Assembly: GCA_018057635.1 (NCBI GenBank)
Contig: JAGPDJ010000172.1
Coordinates: 1-5,941, forward strand
DNA length: 5,941 nt
Direction: 5' to 3'
Origin: Ferruginibacter sp.
GTDB lineage: Bacteria; Bacteroidota; Bacteroidia; Chitinophagales; Chitinophagaceae
Shown here one piece after another: positions 1 through 5,941 of the stretch. A program made the position numbers and the translations under genes. The notes under the pieces are model-generated. The model searched no databases. It worked only from the letters and a program-made list of their open reading frames with translations, and was not told where the DNA came from. How positions within the stretch are numbered: position 1 is the first letter of the stretch; every line of letters starts with the position of its first letter.

Positions 1-33
1 ATGCAAAAAGCAAAGGAGAAGAAAGGCTTTTAA
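1..33 (+). CDS. C-terminal end of an upstream gene, probably a paralogous M1 metallopeptidase
   Basis: Only the last ten codons and a TAA stop are inside the window; they read MQKAKEKKGF. The complete M1 peptidase ending at 2708 finishes with MQKSLEKKGF, so 8 of 10 residues agree, and 28 of 33 bases agree including the stop codon. The frame is chosen because of this match; the sequence alone would not reveal a gene here. The inference is that a second copy of the M1 peptidase gene lies immediately upstream in the same direction, with its stop about 290 bases before the start of the complete copy. The ATG at position 1 is an internal methionine codon, aligned with an internal methionine of the downstream protein, and not a start. 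No domain is visible in so short a piece, so the function rests on the tail similarity only. Confidence 0.7.
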   Translation: MQKAKEKKGF

Positions 34-62
34 ATTTAAAAAGGAGCAATAACAATATTTTT

Positions 63-148
63 GCCGGGAAGGCGGGAAGTCAATAAGAAAAATAACCTTA
101 CCGCCTTCTTTTCTTACCGCCTTCTTTTCTTCCCGGCTATCTTTTTTT
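63..148 (+). terminator. Long GC-rich hairpin with T-tract, probable terminator of the upstream gene
   Basis: An 8-bp perfect outer stem pairs GCCGGGAA (63-70) with TTCCCGGC (130-137). Directly inside it, 71-79 can pair with 113-121 over nine positions with one mismatch (G76/A116), leaving 122-129 as a pyrimidine bulge. A run of seven T follows at 142-148, after a short TATC spacer. The hairpin starts 30 bases after the stop codon at 31-33, as expected for the end of the upstream transcript. The T-tract is on the plus-strand 3' side only, so it should act on plus-strand transcription. The long internal loop and the four-base gap before the T-tract make it less canonical than the terminator at 2746-2779. 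It could instead be a repeated intergenic palindrome. Confidence 0.55.
97..131 (+). repeat. 16-bp tandem repeat, two copies plus CTT
   Basis: The unit CTTACCGCCTTCTTTT occurs at 97-112 and again, identically, at 113-128, followed by a further CTT at 129-131. The two copies lie in the 3' arm of the hairpin at 63-148, and each contains the nine bases (CTTACCGCC) able to pair with 71-79 of the 5' arm. The most likely origin is slippage duplication, because only one copy is needed for the stem. The track is pyrimidine-rich and contains no gene. Confidence 0.85.
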
Positions 149-246
149 ATCTAAAAGAAGAAATATAATATTCTGCCTTTGATGTAAGATTCTGATACTA
201 CACATTAAAAATGAAAAATTGTCACCAGTTTTTACAGGCAAAAGCA

Positions 247-278
247 TTTTACACCTTGCCCTATTTCCCTTAGTTTTG
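247..278 (+). promoter_or_regulatory. Candidate Bacteroidota-type promoter for the M1 peptidase gene
   Basis: TAGTTTTG at 271-278 is an exact match to the Bacteroidota -7 consensus TAnnTTTG. Twenty bases upstream, TTTT at 247-250 stands where the TTTG-like -33 element is expected, so the upstream half is only a partial match. Transcription would start around 283-287, giving a leader of about 35 AT-rich bases before the ATG at 321. No Shine-Dalgarno-like GGAGG precedes that ATG, which is usual in this phylum. A match to an eight-base consensus with two free positions can arise by chance in AT-rich DNA, so this is a candidate only. Confidence 0.4.
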
Positions 279-320
279 AGAATACTTGCATCTTTTTTAT
301 AATAAAAAATCATAATACAA

Positions 321-2708
321 ATGAAAAGTATCATTTCATGTTTATTGATGATGGCAGGCATTGCTACAACTGCAATGGCACAGAATATTCAAAACAATGC
401 CAATAGCAATCATGGTAACAAGTTTGAACAAATGGGCGGCATTCTTCCTACGCCCAATGAATATCGTACCGCCAGCGGAGCACCAGGACCAAAGTATTGG
501 CAGCAGCGTTGTGACTATGATATTAAATGCGAGCTAGATGAAAAAAATAACAAACTGACAGGAAGTGAAACAGTTACTTATTTCAACAATTCTCCGAATG
601 AACTTACTTATCTGTGGCTACAGTTAGATGAGAACCAGCACAGCAGTGTGAATAATGCAAATTATCAGGGAAGCAACCCGATGAATAGAAATATGAGCCC
701 ACAACAAATTGAGAGAGCAGATGAAAGTAAAACTGACAATGGTTATGGTTTTAATATTACCAAATTAACTGATGCGGCAGGCAAACCATTAAAATATACA
801 ATCAACAAAACAATGATGCGGGTTGAATTACCAATGGTTCTAAAACCAGGTCAGCGATTTGTTTTCAAACTGGATTGGAATTATAAATTATCCAACCGTT
901 CAGAAAGAGGTGGCCGTGGTGGTTATGAATTTTTCCCGGAAGATGGTAATAGCGAATATACCATGACGCAATGGTATCCTCGTCTTTGTGTGTACAGCGA
1001 TTTTCAGGGATGGCAGAATCACCAATTCACTGGTCGTGGAGAGTTTGCTTTAACCTTTGGCAATTTCAAAGTACAGATGACAGTTCCTGCTGACCATATT
1101 ATCGGTTCTACCGGCGAATGTCAGAACTATGCACAGGTGCTTACTCCTACCCAATTAAGCCGTTGGCAAAAAGCACAAACAACAAAAGATGTACTTGAGG
1201 TTGTTACATTAGCTGAAGCTGTTGCTGCAGAAAAACAACAAAGCACAAAGAAAAAGACATGGATTTTTAAAGCAGATAATGTTCGTGACTTTGCATGGGG
1301 TTCTTCCCGCAAGTTTGTGATGGATGCTATGCCGCAAATGGTAGCAGGCAAAAAAATAATGTGCATGAGCTTTTATGCAAAAGAAGCGTATGGTTTATAT
1401 CGAAAATATTCTACCAAAGCAGTAGCTCACACCATCAAAACATATTCTGATTTTACCATTCCTTATCCATATCCTGTTGCACAAAGTGTAGAAGCAAGTA
1501 ATGGTATGGAGTATCCGATGATATGTTTCAATTTCGGCAGAACTGAAAAAGACGGCACTTACAGTGAGGGTACAAAAAACGGAATGTTGGGTGTTGTTAT
1601 ACATGAAGTGGGCCATAATTTTTTTCCGATGATCATTAACAGCGACGAACGTCAGTGGAGCTGGATGGACGAAGGCTTAAATACTTTTGTAGAATACCTG
1701 GCTGAGGAATTATGGGATAGCAAATTCCCAAGTCGTCGTGGGCCTGCAGGTTTGATTACGGATTATATGAAGCTGCCAAAAGATCAGTTAGAACCAATTA
1801 TGAGTAACAGTGAAAACATTGTTCAATTTGGCCCAAATGCATATTCGAAACCGGCAACAGGTTTAAACATTCTGCGGGAAACAATTATGGGCCGAGAGTT
1901 ATTTGATTATGCCTTTAAAGAATATGCGAGAAGATGGGCTTTCAAACATCCTGAACCAGCTGACTTTTTCCGTACAATGCAAGATGCAAGTGGTGAAGAT
2001 CTTGACTGGTTCTGGAGAGGCTGGTTCTACAGCACTGAAGTTTGTGATATTTCTCTGGACACTGTTAAATATGCAAAGCCAGATTTGAATGCTGAACCCG
2101 GAGGAACAAAAGAGTCAATAGTAATGCGTAGTATAGCCAAAGCTTCTCAACCAGTTTATGATGATATTTCAAAGATTAGAAACAGAGAAGACAAAAAAAT
2201 AGTTTTCCAAACTGATAAAGACAGCAGCCTCCGTGATTTTTACTGGAGATATGGCCGTGGTTTAGAACCGTACGATACAACTAAGTATGCGGTTACAATA
2301 CCTGCCCGTACGCAAGAAGAACTATCATCAGAAGAAAAAGCGAAGTATGGTAACAGAAATATGTATGAACTTACGTTCAGCAATAAAGGTGGTTTGGTGA
2401 TGCCAATCATTGTTGAATGGACATACAAAGACGGAACTACCGAAGTAGAAAAAATACCTGCACAGGTATGGCGGTTGAATGAAAATAAAGTAGTGAAGAC
2501 ATTTATAAAAGACAAAGAAGTAGCTTCTATTAAACTAGACCCGTTCAGAGAAACAGCTGATATTGACGAAAGCAATAACAGTTGGAAAACCATCGCTTCG
2601 CCATCTAAGTTTACCATCTTTAAAGGAAGACAAGGTGGCGGACCAAGAGGTGGTGGAGGGCAGGAAGGCAACCCGATGCAAAAATCGCTGGAGAAGAAAG
2701 GGTTTTAA
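321..2708 (+). CDS. Exported M1-family zinc metallopeptidase (gluzincin aminopeptidase-like)
   Basis: A 795-residue protein of the M1 peptidase family, which typically removes N-terminal residues from peptides using one zinc ion. The start is supported by a signal peptide: Lys2, a hydrophobic stretch at about 4-17, and a likely cut after Ala20 (AMA|Q). The N-terminal part, about 50-270, carries family-typical strands including WYPR at 218-221. VRDFAW is at 321-326. The substrate-binding motif appears as GMEYP (395-399) in place of the classical GAMEN. The zinc site is complete: HEVGH at 428-432 with Glu429 as catalytic base, and Glu451 exactly 18 residues after His432. Tyr508 in AYSKP is the likely transition-state tyrosine. 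DWFWRGWF at 562-569 ends the catalytic region. The last 200 or so residues form a less conserved domain finishing in a glycine-rich tail (about 771-783) and a Lys-rich end. No lipobox or type IX sorting domain is evident, so a periplasmic or secreted place is inferred. It was probably duplicated in tandem (see 1-33). The peptide substrate is unknown. Confidence 0.93.
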   Translation: MKSIISCLLMMAGIATTAMAQNIQNNANSNHGNKFEQMGGILPTPNEYRTASGAPGPKYWQQRCDYDIKCELDEKNNKLTGSETVTYFNNSPNELTYLWLQLDENQHSSVNNANYQGSNPMNRNMSPQQIERADESKTDNGYGFNITKLTDAAGKPLKYTINKTMMRVELPMVLKPGQRFVFKLDWNYKLSNRSERGGRGGYEFFPEDGNSEYTMTQWYPRLCVYSDFQGWQNHQFTGRGEFALTFGNFKVQMTVPADHIIGSTGECQNYAQVLTPTQLSRWQKAQTTKDVLEVVTLAEAVAAEKQQSTKKKTWIFKADNVRDFAWGSSRKFVMDAMPQMVAGKKIMCMSFYAKEAYGLYRKYSTKAVAHTIKTYSDFTIPYPYPVAQSVEASNGMEYPMICFNFGRTEKDGTYSEGTKNGMLGVVIHEVGHNFFPMIINSDERQWSWMDEGLNTFVEYLAEELWDSKFPSRRGPAGLITDYMKLPKDQLEPIMSNSENIVQFGPNAYSKPATGLNILRETIMGRELFDYAFKEYARRWAFKHPEPADFFRTMQDASGEDLDWFWRGWFYSTEVCDISLDTVKYAKPDLNAEPGGTKESIVMRSIAKASQPVYDDISKIRNREDKKIVFQTDKDSSLRDFYWRYGRGLEPYDTTKYAVTIPARTQEELSSEEKAKYGNRNMYELTFSNKGGLVMPIIVEWTYKDGTTEVEKIPAQVWRLNENKVVKTFIKDKEVASIKLDPFRETADIDESNNSWKTIASPSKFTIFKGRQGGGPRGGGGQEGNPMQKSLEKKGF

Positions 2709-2712
2709 GAAA

Positions 2713-2739
2713 GTTAATTAGTTGATTGGTTAATTAGTT
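2713..2739 (+). repeat. Short direct repeat GTTAATTAGTT, two copies
   Basis: GTTAATTAGTT occurs at 2713-2723 and 2729-2739, with starts 16 bases apart and a five-base GATTG spacer. It lies between the peptidase stop codon and the terminator hairpin. AT-rich direct repeats like this are common between Bacteroidota genes and often arise by slippage. I see no evidence of a binding-site function. Confidence 0.6.
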
Positions 2740-2745
2740 TATAAG

Positions 2746-2779
2746 GATGCGTTACAGGGAACTGTGGCGCATCTTTTTT
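2746..2779 (+). terminator. Strong intrinsic terminator after the M1 peptidase gene
   Basis: A continuous 12-bp stem pairs 2746-2757 (GATGCGTTACAG) with 2762-2773 (CTGTGGCGCATC), closed by a GGAA tetraloop at 2758-2761. Two of the pairs are T/G wobbles. Six T follow directly at 2774-2779. This is the classical Rho-independent form, 37 bases after the peptidase stop codon. It is unusual in ending only 11 bases before the esterase ATG at 2791, so it leaves almost no room for a separate downstream promoter. Confidence 0.88.
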
Positions 2780-2790
2780 ATCTTTAAGGA

Positions 2791-3609
2791 ATGAAATACA
2801 TTATAACTACACTATTAATTGTTACACTCATTATAAATACAGAAGCTGCATCTGTTGATACAATCAATATTTACAGCAAAGCCATGCAAAAAGAAATTAA
2901 ATGTGTGGTGATAAAGCCAACTGTAGTTCAGGATGAAACTGTTCAATTACCAGTTGTTTATTTATTACATGGTCATGGCGGTTGGTATAGCAACTGGATT
3001 ATCCGTGTGCCAGCGTTAAAAGATTATGCAGATCAGTACAAGATTATGATTGTTTGTCCTGATGGAGCAAACAGCTGGTATTTTGACAGTCCTATAGATT
3101 CTTCTTTACGATATGAAACATATGTGAGCAAAGAAGTACCTGAATATATAGAAAGCCATTACCCTGCCATAAAAAACAGAAATGGCCGAGCCATTACAGG
3201 GTTAAGCATGGGCGGACATGGTGGATTGTTTCTTGGTTTTCGCCATGCCGATTTCTATGGAGCCTGTGGCAGTATGAGTGGCGGTGTGGACATTCGTCCT
3301 TTTAAAAAGAACTGGGAGCTAAGCCAAAAACTGGGCGACACTTTAAACCATTGGGACAACTGGAATAAGTATTCTGTAATCAATGTGATTGAAGCTCCGC
3401 TGAAACAGAAACCTGTTGTAATTATTGATTGCGGCACCGAAGATTTCTTTTATACCGTTAACCGCAACCTGCATAATAAAATGCTGGACTTAAAAATTCC
3501 GCATGATTATATTGAAAGACCCGGCGCACATAACTGGGAATATTGGAAGAACTCAATACAGTATCAATTAATGTTCTTCAGTAATTATTTTAAATCGATG
3601 AAGAATTAA
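2791..3609 (+). CDS. Exported esterase, esterase D / CE1-like alpha/beta hydrolase
   Basis: A 272-residue serine esterase of the family that includes S-formylglutathione hydrolase, acetylxylan and feruloyl esterases, and the antigen 85 mycolyltransferases. The start at 2791 is chosen because it gives a signal peptide: Lys2, hydrophobic 4-15, and a likely cut after Ala19 (TEA|A). The next methionine, residue 32, would lose it. LLHGHGG (58-64) forms the oxyanion-hole loop. GLSMGG (137-142) is the nucleophile elbow with Ser139. The acid is most likely Asp218 in DCGTEDFF (213-220), and the base is His247 in GAHNWEYW (245-252). The triad is therefore complete, and the length is normal for a single-domain member. 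It follows the peptidase in the same direction with 82 bases between them, but the terminator at 2746-2779 makes co-transcription doubtful. AGGA lies directly against the ATG, too close to be a normal ribosome-binding site. The export signal argues against a cytosolic formaldehyde-detoxifying role and fits an ester of a polysaccharide or other outside substrate. The substrate is not determinable here. Confidence 0.9.
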   Translation: MKYIITTLLIVTLIINTEAASVDTINIYSKAMQKEIKCVVIKPTVVQDETVQLPVVYLLHGHGGWYSNWIIRVPALKDYADQYKIMIVCPDGANSWYFDSPIDSSLRYETYVSKEVPEYIESHYPAIKNRNGRAITGLSMGGHGGLFLGFRHADFYGACGSMSGGVDIRPFKKNWELSQKLGDTLNHWDNWNKYSVINVIEAPLKQKPVVIIDCGTEDFFYTVNRNLHNKMLDLKIPHDYIERPGAHNWEYWKNSIQYQLMFFSNYFKSMKN

Positions 3610-3624
3610 ATAGTAAGGCTTTTA

Positions 3625-4329
3625 CTAATTCCCCGTACTACCGGTCCTCACTTTTATTTTCTTCTTACCTGAGTTTTCTTTTTCGTATTCTTTAATTTTC
3701 AATAAGGCAGGGTCGGTGGCTTTTCGTAAAGAATCGGAAAGCTGTTTTCCTTTACTTATTTCAATTGGTCGTATATCATCTTCGCCGGCAAGGCTGCCAT
3801 CATCAATTTGCAATTTATTCATTACATAGGTTTCACTTGCTTCTACTCTTCCCCAAACCGGATCATAATAAAACCATTTCCCATGTTTCATGGCAACACC
3901 ATCATTCTTTACCACTACCCTCTCCAAAATTTTAGAAGGATCTTTAAGGTCAAATACAGGTACTGTATCATATGCATTTGCAGGATCAATTGCCCGCCAG
4001 CTTTCTTCTCTTTCCAAACCACCATTATAGGTAAAATATTGTTGCTTGCCGTGGAGTTTGCCCCAACGATAATTTTCTTCAGCAATTTTCACTCCTTCCA
4101 ACGAATATCTTTTCCATACGCCTTCTTTCAGATCATTCTCAAAATAACCCTCCGTATCGTAACCTCTTTCGCCCCGCAGATCTGCAACCTTAATAATCCA
4201 TGGACCTTGCTTAAGCCCCTTTAAATCAACCCGGTTAAGTGTATCACCTCTTACACTGATAATATAGTCTTTCCACTGGCCAAAACCGCTTGTAGAAATA
4301 AAGAGGAAGAGAAGAACAATCAATCGCAT
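3625..4329 (-). CDS. Exported MORN-repeat protein of unknown function
   Basis: A 234-residue protein with a signal peptide (Arg2, hydrophobic 3-12, likely cut after Gly17 in GFG|Q). The mature part carries repeats of the MORN type 2 pattern, a small beta-hairpin built around G-x-W-x-x-Y/F: QGPWIIK (41-47), EGVWKRY (69-75), HGKQQYF (93-99) and HGKWFYY (149-155). Each is followed by a return strand such as EGVKIAEENY (78-87). A linker at about 113-146 splits repeats three and four. The C-terminal 60 residues are charged, Lys-rich toward the end, and probably extended or helical. Related Bacteroidota proteins are often labelled YwqK-like antitoxins in databases, but this one is exported, has no toxin neighbour, and nothing here supports that role. 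It converges on the esterase with 15 bases between the two stop codons and is divergent from the propeller gene at 4414. Repeat identity is fairly sure; function is unknown. Confidence 0.85.
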   Translation of the reverse strand: MRLIVLLFLFISTSGFGQWKDYIISVRGDTLNRVDLKGLKQGPWIIKVADLRGERGYDTEGYFENDLKEGVWKRYSLEGVKIAEENYRWGKLHGKQQYFTYNGGLEREESWRAIDPANAYDTVPVFDLKDPSKILERVVVKNDGVAMKHGKWFYYDPVWGRVEASETYVMNKLQIDDGSLAGEDDIRPIEISKGKQLSDSLRKATDPALLKIKEYEKENSGKKKIKVRTGSTGN

Positions 4330-4413
4330 AGTTTAGTATGTTTGAGTGAAGCTTAACGCTTCTGATTTGGTATTTTATACACTGCAATTTACTAACGAAA
4401 AACAACTGCTTTT
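4330..4413. promoter_or_regulatory. Divergent intergenic region with a short palindrome
   Basis: These 84 bases separate the start codons of two genes transcribed away from each other and so should contain both promoters. The clearest structure is GAAGC (4348-4352) and GCTTC (4358-4362) around the five-base spacer TTAAC, centred at 4355, which is 26 bases from the minus-strand start and 59 from the plus-strand start. It could be an operator or a small hairpin in the leader of the minus-strand gene. I found no convincing TAnnTTTG -7 box on either strand. TATTTTAT at 4371-4378 is only a partial match for the plus strand. Confidence 0.4.
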
Positions 4414-5941
4414 ATGTATTGCCTGTTAAAAAATAATTCGTCGCTCAAAAAAGTATTATTACCAGCTATTTACACCATTTTTTGTTTAGCATTTACTACT
4501 TATGCTTATTCACAGGTAAATCCAACTCCAGCTGCCGAAAGAATGCAAAGTGTGGAGCAAAGACGCAAACTAGAATCAAATTCGTTGCTTAAAGAAGTTC
4601 CTTTCAGAAATATCGGCCCTTCTATTATGAGTGGTCGTGTAGTTGATATTGATGCAAACCCAGATGATCCGACTGAATTTTATGTAGCCTATGCGACTGG
4701 CGGTTTATGGCATACCACTAACAACGGTCAAAGTTTTACTCCCATTATGGACAGTCTAGATATGTTGTTCATTGGAGATATTGCGGTAAACTGGAAAACA
4801 AAAACAATATGGGTTGGTACAGGTGAAGTAAACAGCAGCCGTTCCTCTTATGCTGGTGTCGGCGTTTATAAATCAACTAATAATGGCAAAACATGGGAAT
4901 ATCTTGGTCTTCCGGAATCGCATCATATTGGAAAGATACAATTGCATCCAACTGATAATAACATTGCATGGGTGGCTGCATTAGGTCATTTATATTCTGC
5001 CAATAAAGAAAGAGGCGTTTATAAAACTACTGATGGCGGCAAAACATGGAAACAAACTTTGTTTGTAGATGATAATACAGGTTGTGTGGATATTGATATT
5101 AATCCATCCAATCCCAATGAAGTGTATGCTGGCATGTGGTACCGAGTACGTCGTGCCTGGAAGTTTGAAGAAAGCGGAAAGACAAGCGGCATTTATAAAA
5201 GTAATGATGGCGGCGAAACATGGAAACTGGTTTCCGGTGCTGGCTCTGGTTTTATGACAGGAGATAAAATTGGAAGAATCGGTTTATCTGTTTATCCCAA
5301 AAACCCAAACATTATTTATGCTGTAGTTGATAATAATACACCAAAGCCTGCTGCAGAAAAGAAAGAGGACACATTGTATAAAAAAGAAGATTTTAAGAAT
5401 ATTAGTAAACAGCAATTTGCTGCATTAAAAACAAACTTGATTGATACGTTTTTAAAAGCAAACCGCTTCCCCAGAAAATATAATGGAAAAGCTGTAAAGG
5501 AAATGATTGCTTCGGATAAATTACAACCAACAGCTTTGTGGGATTATTTAGACAGTGATGATGGTTTTCAGAATACAGGCATTGCTGGTTGTGAAGTATA
5601 TCGCAGCGATGATGGCGGACAAACATGGAAGAAAACTCATGACAAACCAAATGGAAACTTCAATACCTATGGATATTATTTTGCTAAGGTGTATGTATCG
5701 CCTTACAATCCTGATAAGATATTCTCTATGGGTTTCATTGCACAGATTTCTACCGATGGTGGGAAAACATTCAAAACAATTGACAAAGGAAATGTACATG
5801 CCGATCATCATGCTCTTTGGATCAATCCAAAAAGAGATTCACATATTATTAATGGAAATGATGGCGGCACTAATATAAGTTATGATAATGGCGACAATTG
5901 GTTCAAAGCAAATACTCCTGCGGTAGCACAGTATTATGCAA
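4414..5941 (+). CDS. Exported sortilin/VPS10-like BNR beta-propeller protein, N-terminal part
   Basis: The frame stays open for 509 codons to the right edge, so the gene is cut by the window. Family members I know of are around 1000 residues, so about half is present. The start is bounded by an in-frame stop at 4393-4395 and gives a signal peptide: basic part with Lys12-Lys13, hydrophobic 14-29, likely cut after Ser33 (AYS|Q). FRNIGPSIMSGRVVDI (64-79) is the usual opening of this family. Asp-box turns (S/T-x-D/N-x-G-x-T-W/F) recur at 102-108, 154-161, 205-212, 263-270, 398-405, 446-453 and 489-496, marking propeller blades. HADHHALWINP (462-472) and NGNDGG (482-487) are further family-typical stretches. 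Residues 310-389 form a charged insertion between blades. Similar proteins are often annotated as glycosyl hydrolase on the strength of the BNR repeats, but no glycosidase active site is visible. A binding or surface role is as likely. The gene is divergent from the MORN gene and may have its own promoter in 4330-4413. Confidence 0.88.
   Translation, partial: MYCLLKNNSSLKKVLLPAIYTIFCLAFTTYAYSQVNPTPAAERMQSVEQRRKLESNSLLKEVPFRNIGPSIMSGRVVDIDANPDDPTEFYVAYATGGLWHTTNNGQSFTPIMDSLDMLFIGDIAVNWKTKTIWVGTGEVNSSRSSYAGVGVYKSTNNGKTWEYLGLPESHHIGKIQLHPTDNNIAWVAALGHLYSANKERGVYKTTDGGKTWKQTLFVDDNTGCVDIDINPSNPNEVYAGMWYRVRRAWKFEESGKTSGIYKSNDGGETWKLVSGAGSGFMTGDKIGRIGLSVYPKNPNIIYAVVDNNTPKPAAEKKEDTLYKKEDFKNISKQQFAALKTNLIDTFLKANRFPRKYNGKAVKEMIASDKLQPTALWDYLDSDDGFQNTGIAGCEVYRSDDGGQTWKKTHDKPNGNFNTYGYYFAKVYVSPYNPDKIFSMGFIAQISTDGGKTFKTIDKGNVHADHHALWINPKRDSHIINGNDGGTNISYDNGDNWFKANTPAVAQYYA

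Noticed and set aside
63..131. The repeat-containing palindrome considered as a CRISPR fragment or insertion-sequence end.
   Set aside because: The two 16-bp copies are directly adjacent with no spacer, and no transposase, target-site duplication or cas gene is present.
137..361. A 74-codon minus-strand open frame across the intergenic region upstream of the peptidase.
   Set aside because: It overlaps the hairpin T-tract, the candidate promoter and the peptidase signal peptide, and its translation has no recognisable feature.
1500..1514. GMEYP where classical M1 aminopeptidases have GAMEN, considered as a possible active-site defect.
   Set aside because: The glutamate is kept, and variants of this form are known in bacterial M1-like enzymes; the zinc site and tyrosine are complete, so the enzyme is probably active.
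2240..2671. A 143-codon open frame on the minus strand inside the M1 peptidase gene.
   Set aside because: It lies wholly antisense to a well-supported coding region, has low-complexity Pro/Ser-rich translation that mirrors the Gly-rich tail, and shows no domain.
321..3609. Peptidase plus esterase considered as a dedicated new degradation system.
   Set aside because: They belong to common families, are separated by a strong terminator, and have no transporter, SusC/SusD pair or regulator beside them in the window.
3808..4224. A 138-codon plus-strand open frame opposite the MORN gene.
   Set aside because: Its translation is rich in Phe, Ile and Cys with no recognisable motif, while the minus strand gives a signal peptide and ordered repeats.
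5548..5878. Overlapping open frames on both strands within the propeller gene.
   Set aside because: The frame from 4414 covers this stretch without a stop and contains Asp-box motifs; the other frames have no family signature.

Overview
The window looks like a chromosomal piece of a Bacteroidota bacterium, most likely of the Chitinophagaceae/Sphingobacteriia type. This is inferred from AT-rich DNA, AT-rich leaders without a clear Shine-Dalgarno, one exact match to the Bacteroidota -7 promoter consensus (TAnnTTTG), and the gene families present. No rRNA, tRNA, CRISPR array, transposase, phage gene or defence gene is visible. I see no new multi-gene system; the window reads as a set of genes for exported proteins.

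Layout from left to right. (1) Positions 1-33 are the last ten codons of a gene whose body lies outside the window. Its end closely matches the end of the next gene, so a tandem paralogue is likely. (2) Positions 34-320 hold a long GC-rich inverted repeat with a T-tract, probably the terminator of that gene. Its 3' arm carries a 16-bp tandem repeat. A candidate promoter for the next gene follows. (3) Positions 321-2708 encode an exported M1-family zinc metallopeptidase with an intact active site. (4) A textbook intrinsic terminator at 2746-2779 ends only 11 bases before the next start codon. (5) Positions 2791-3609 encode an exported esterase of the esterase D/CE1-like alpha/beta-hydrolase family with a complete catalytic triad. 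(6) Positions 3625-4329, minus strand and convergent with the esterase, encode an exported protein with MORN-type repeats and no known function. (7) An 84-bp divergent intergenic region with a short palindrome separates it from (8), a plus-strand gene from 4414 running off the right edge. It encodes the N-terminal 509 residues of a sortilin/VPS10-like, BNR (Asp-box) beta-propeller protein.

All four complete or near-complete proteins start with a Sec-type signal peptide, so all probably act in the periplasm, at the outer membrane or outside the cell. The peptidase and esterase could serve nutrient breakdown, but their substrates cannot be read from the sequence. The strong terminator between them argues against a simple operon. 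The convergent and divergent arrangement of the remaining genes suggests separate transcription units.
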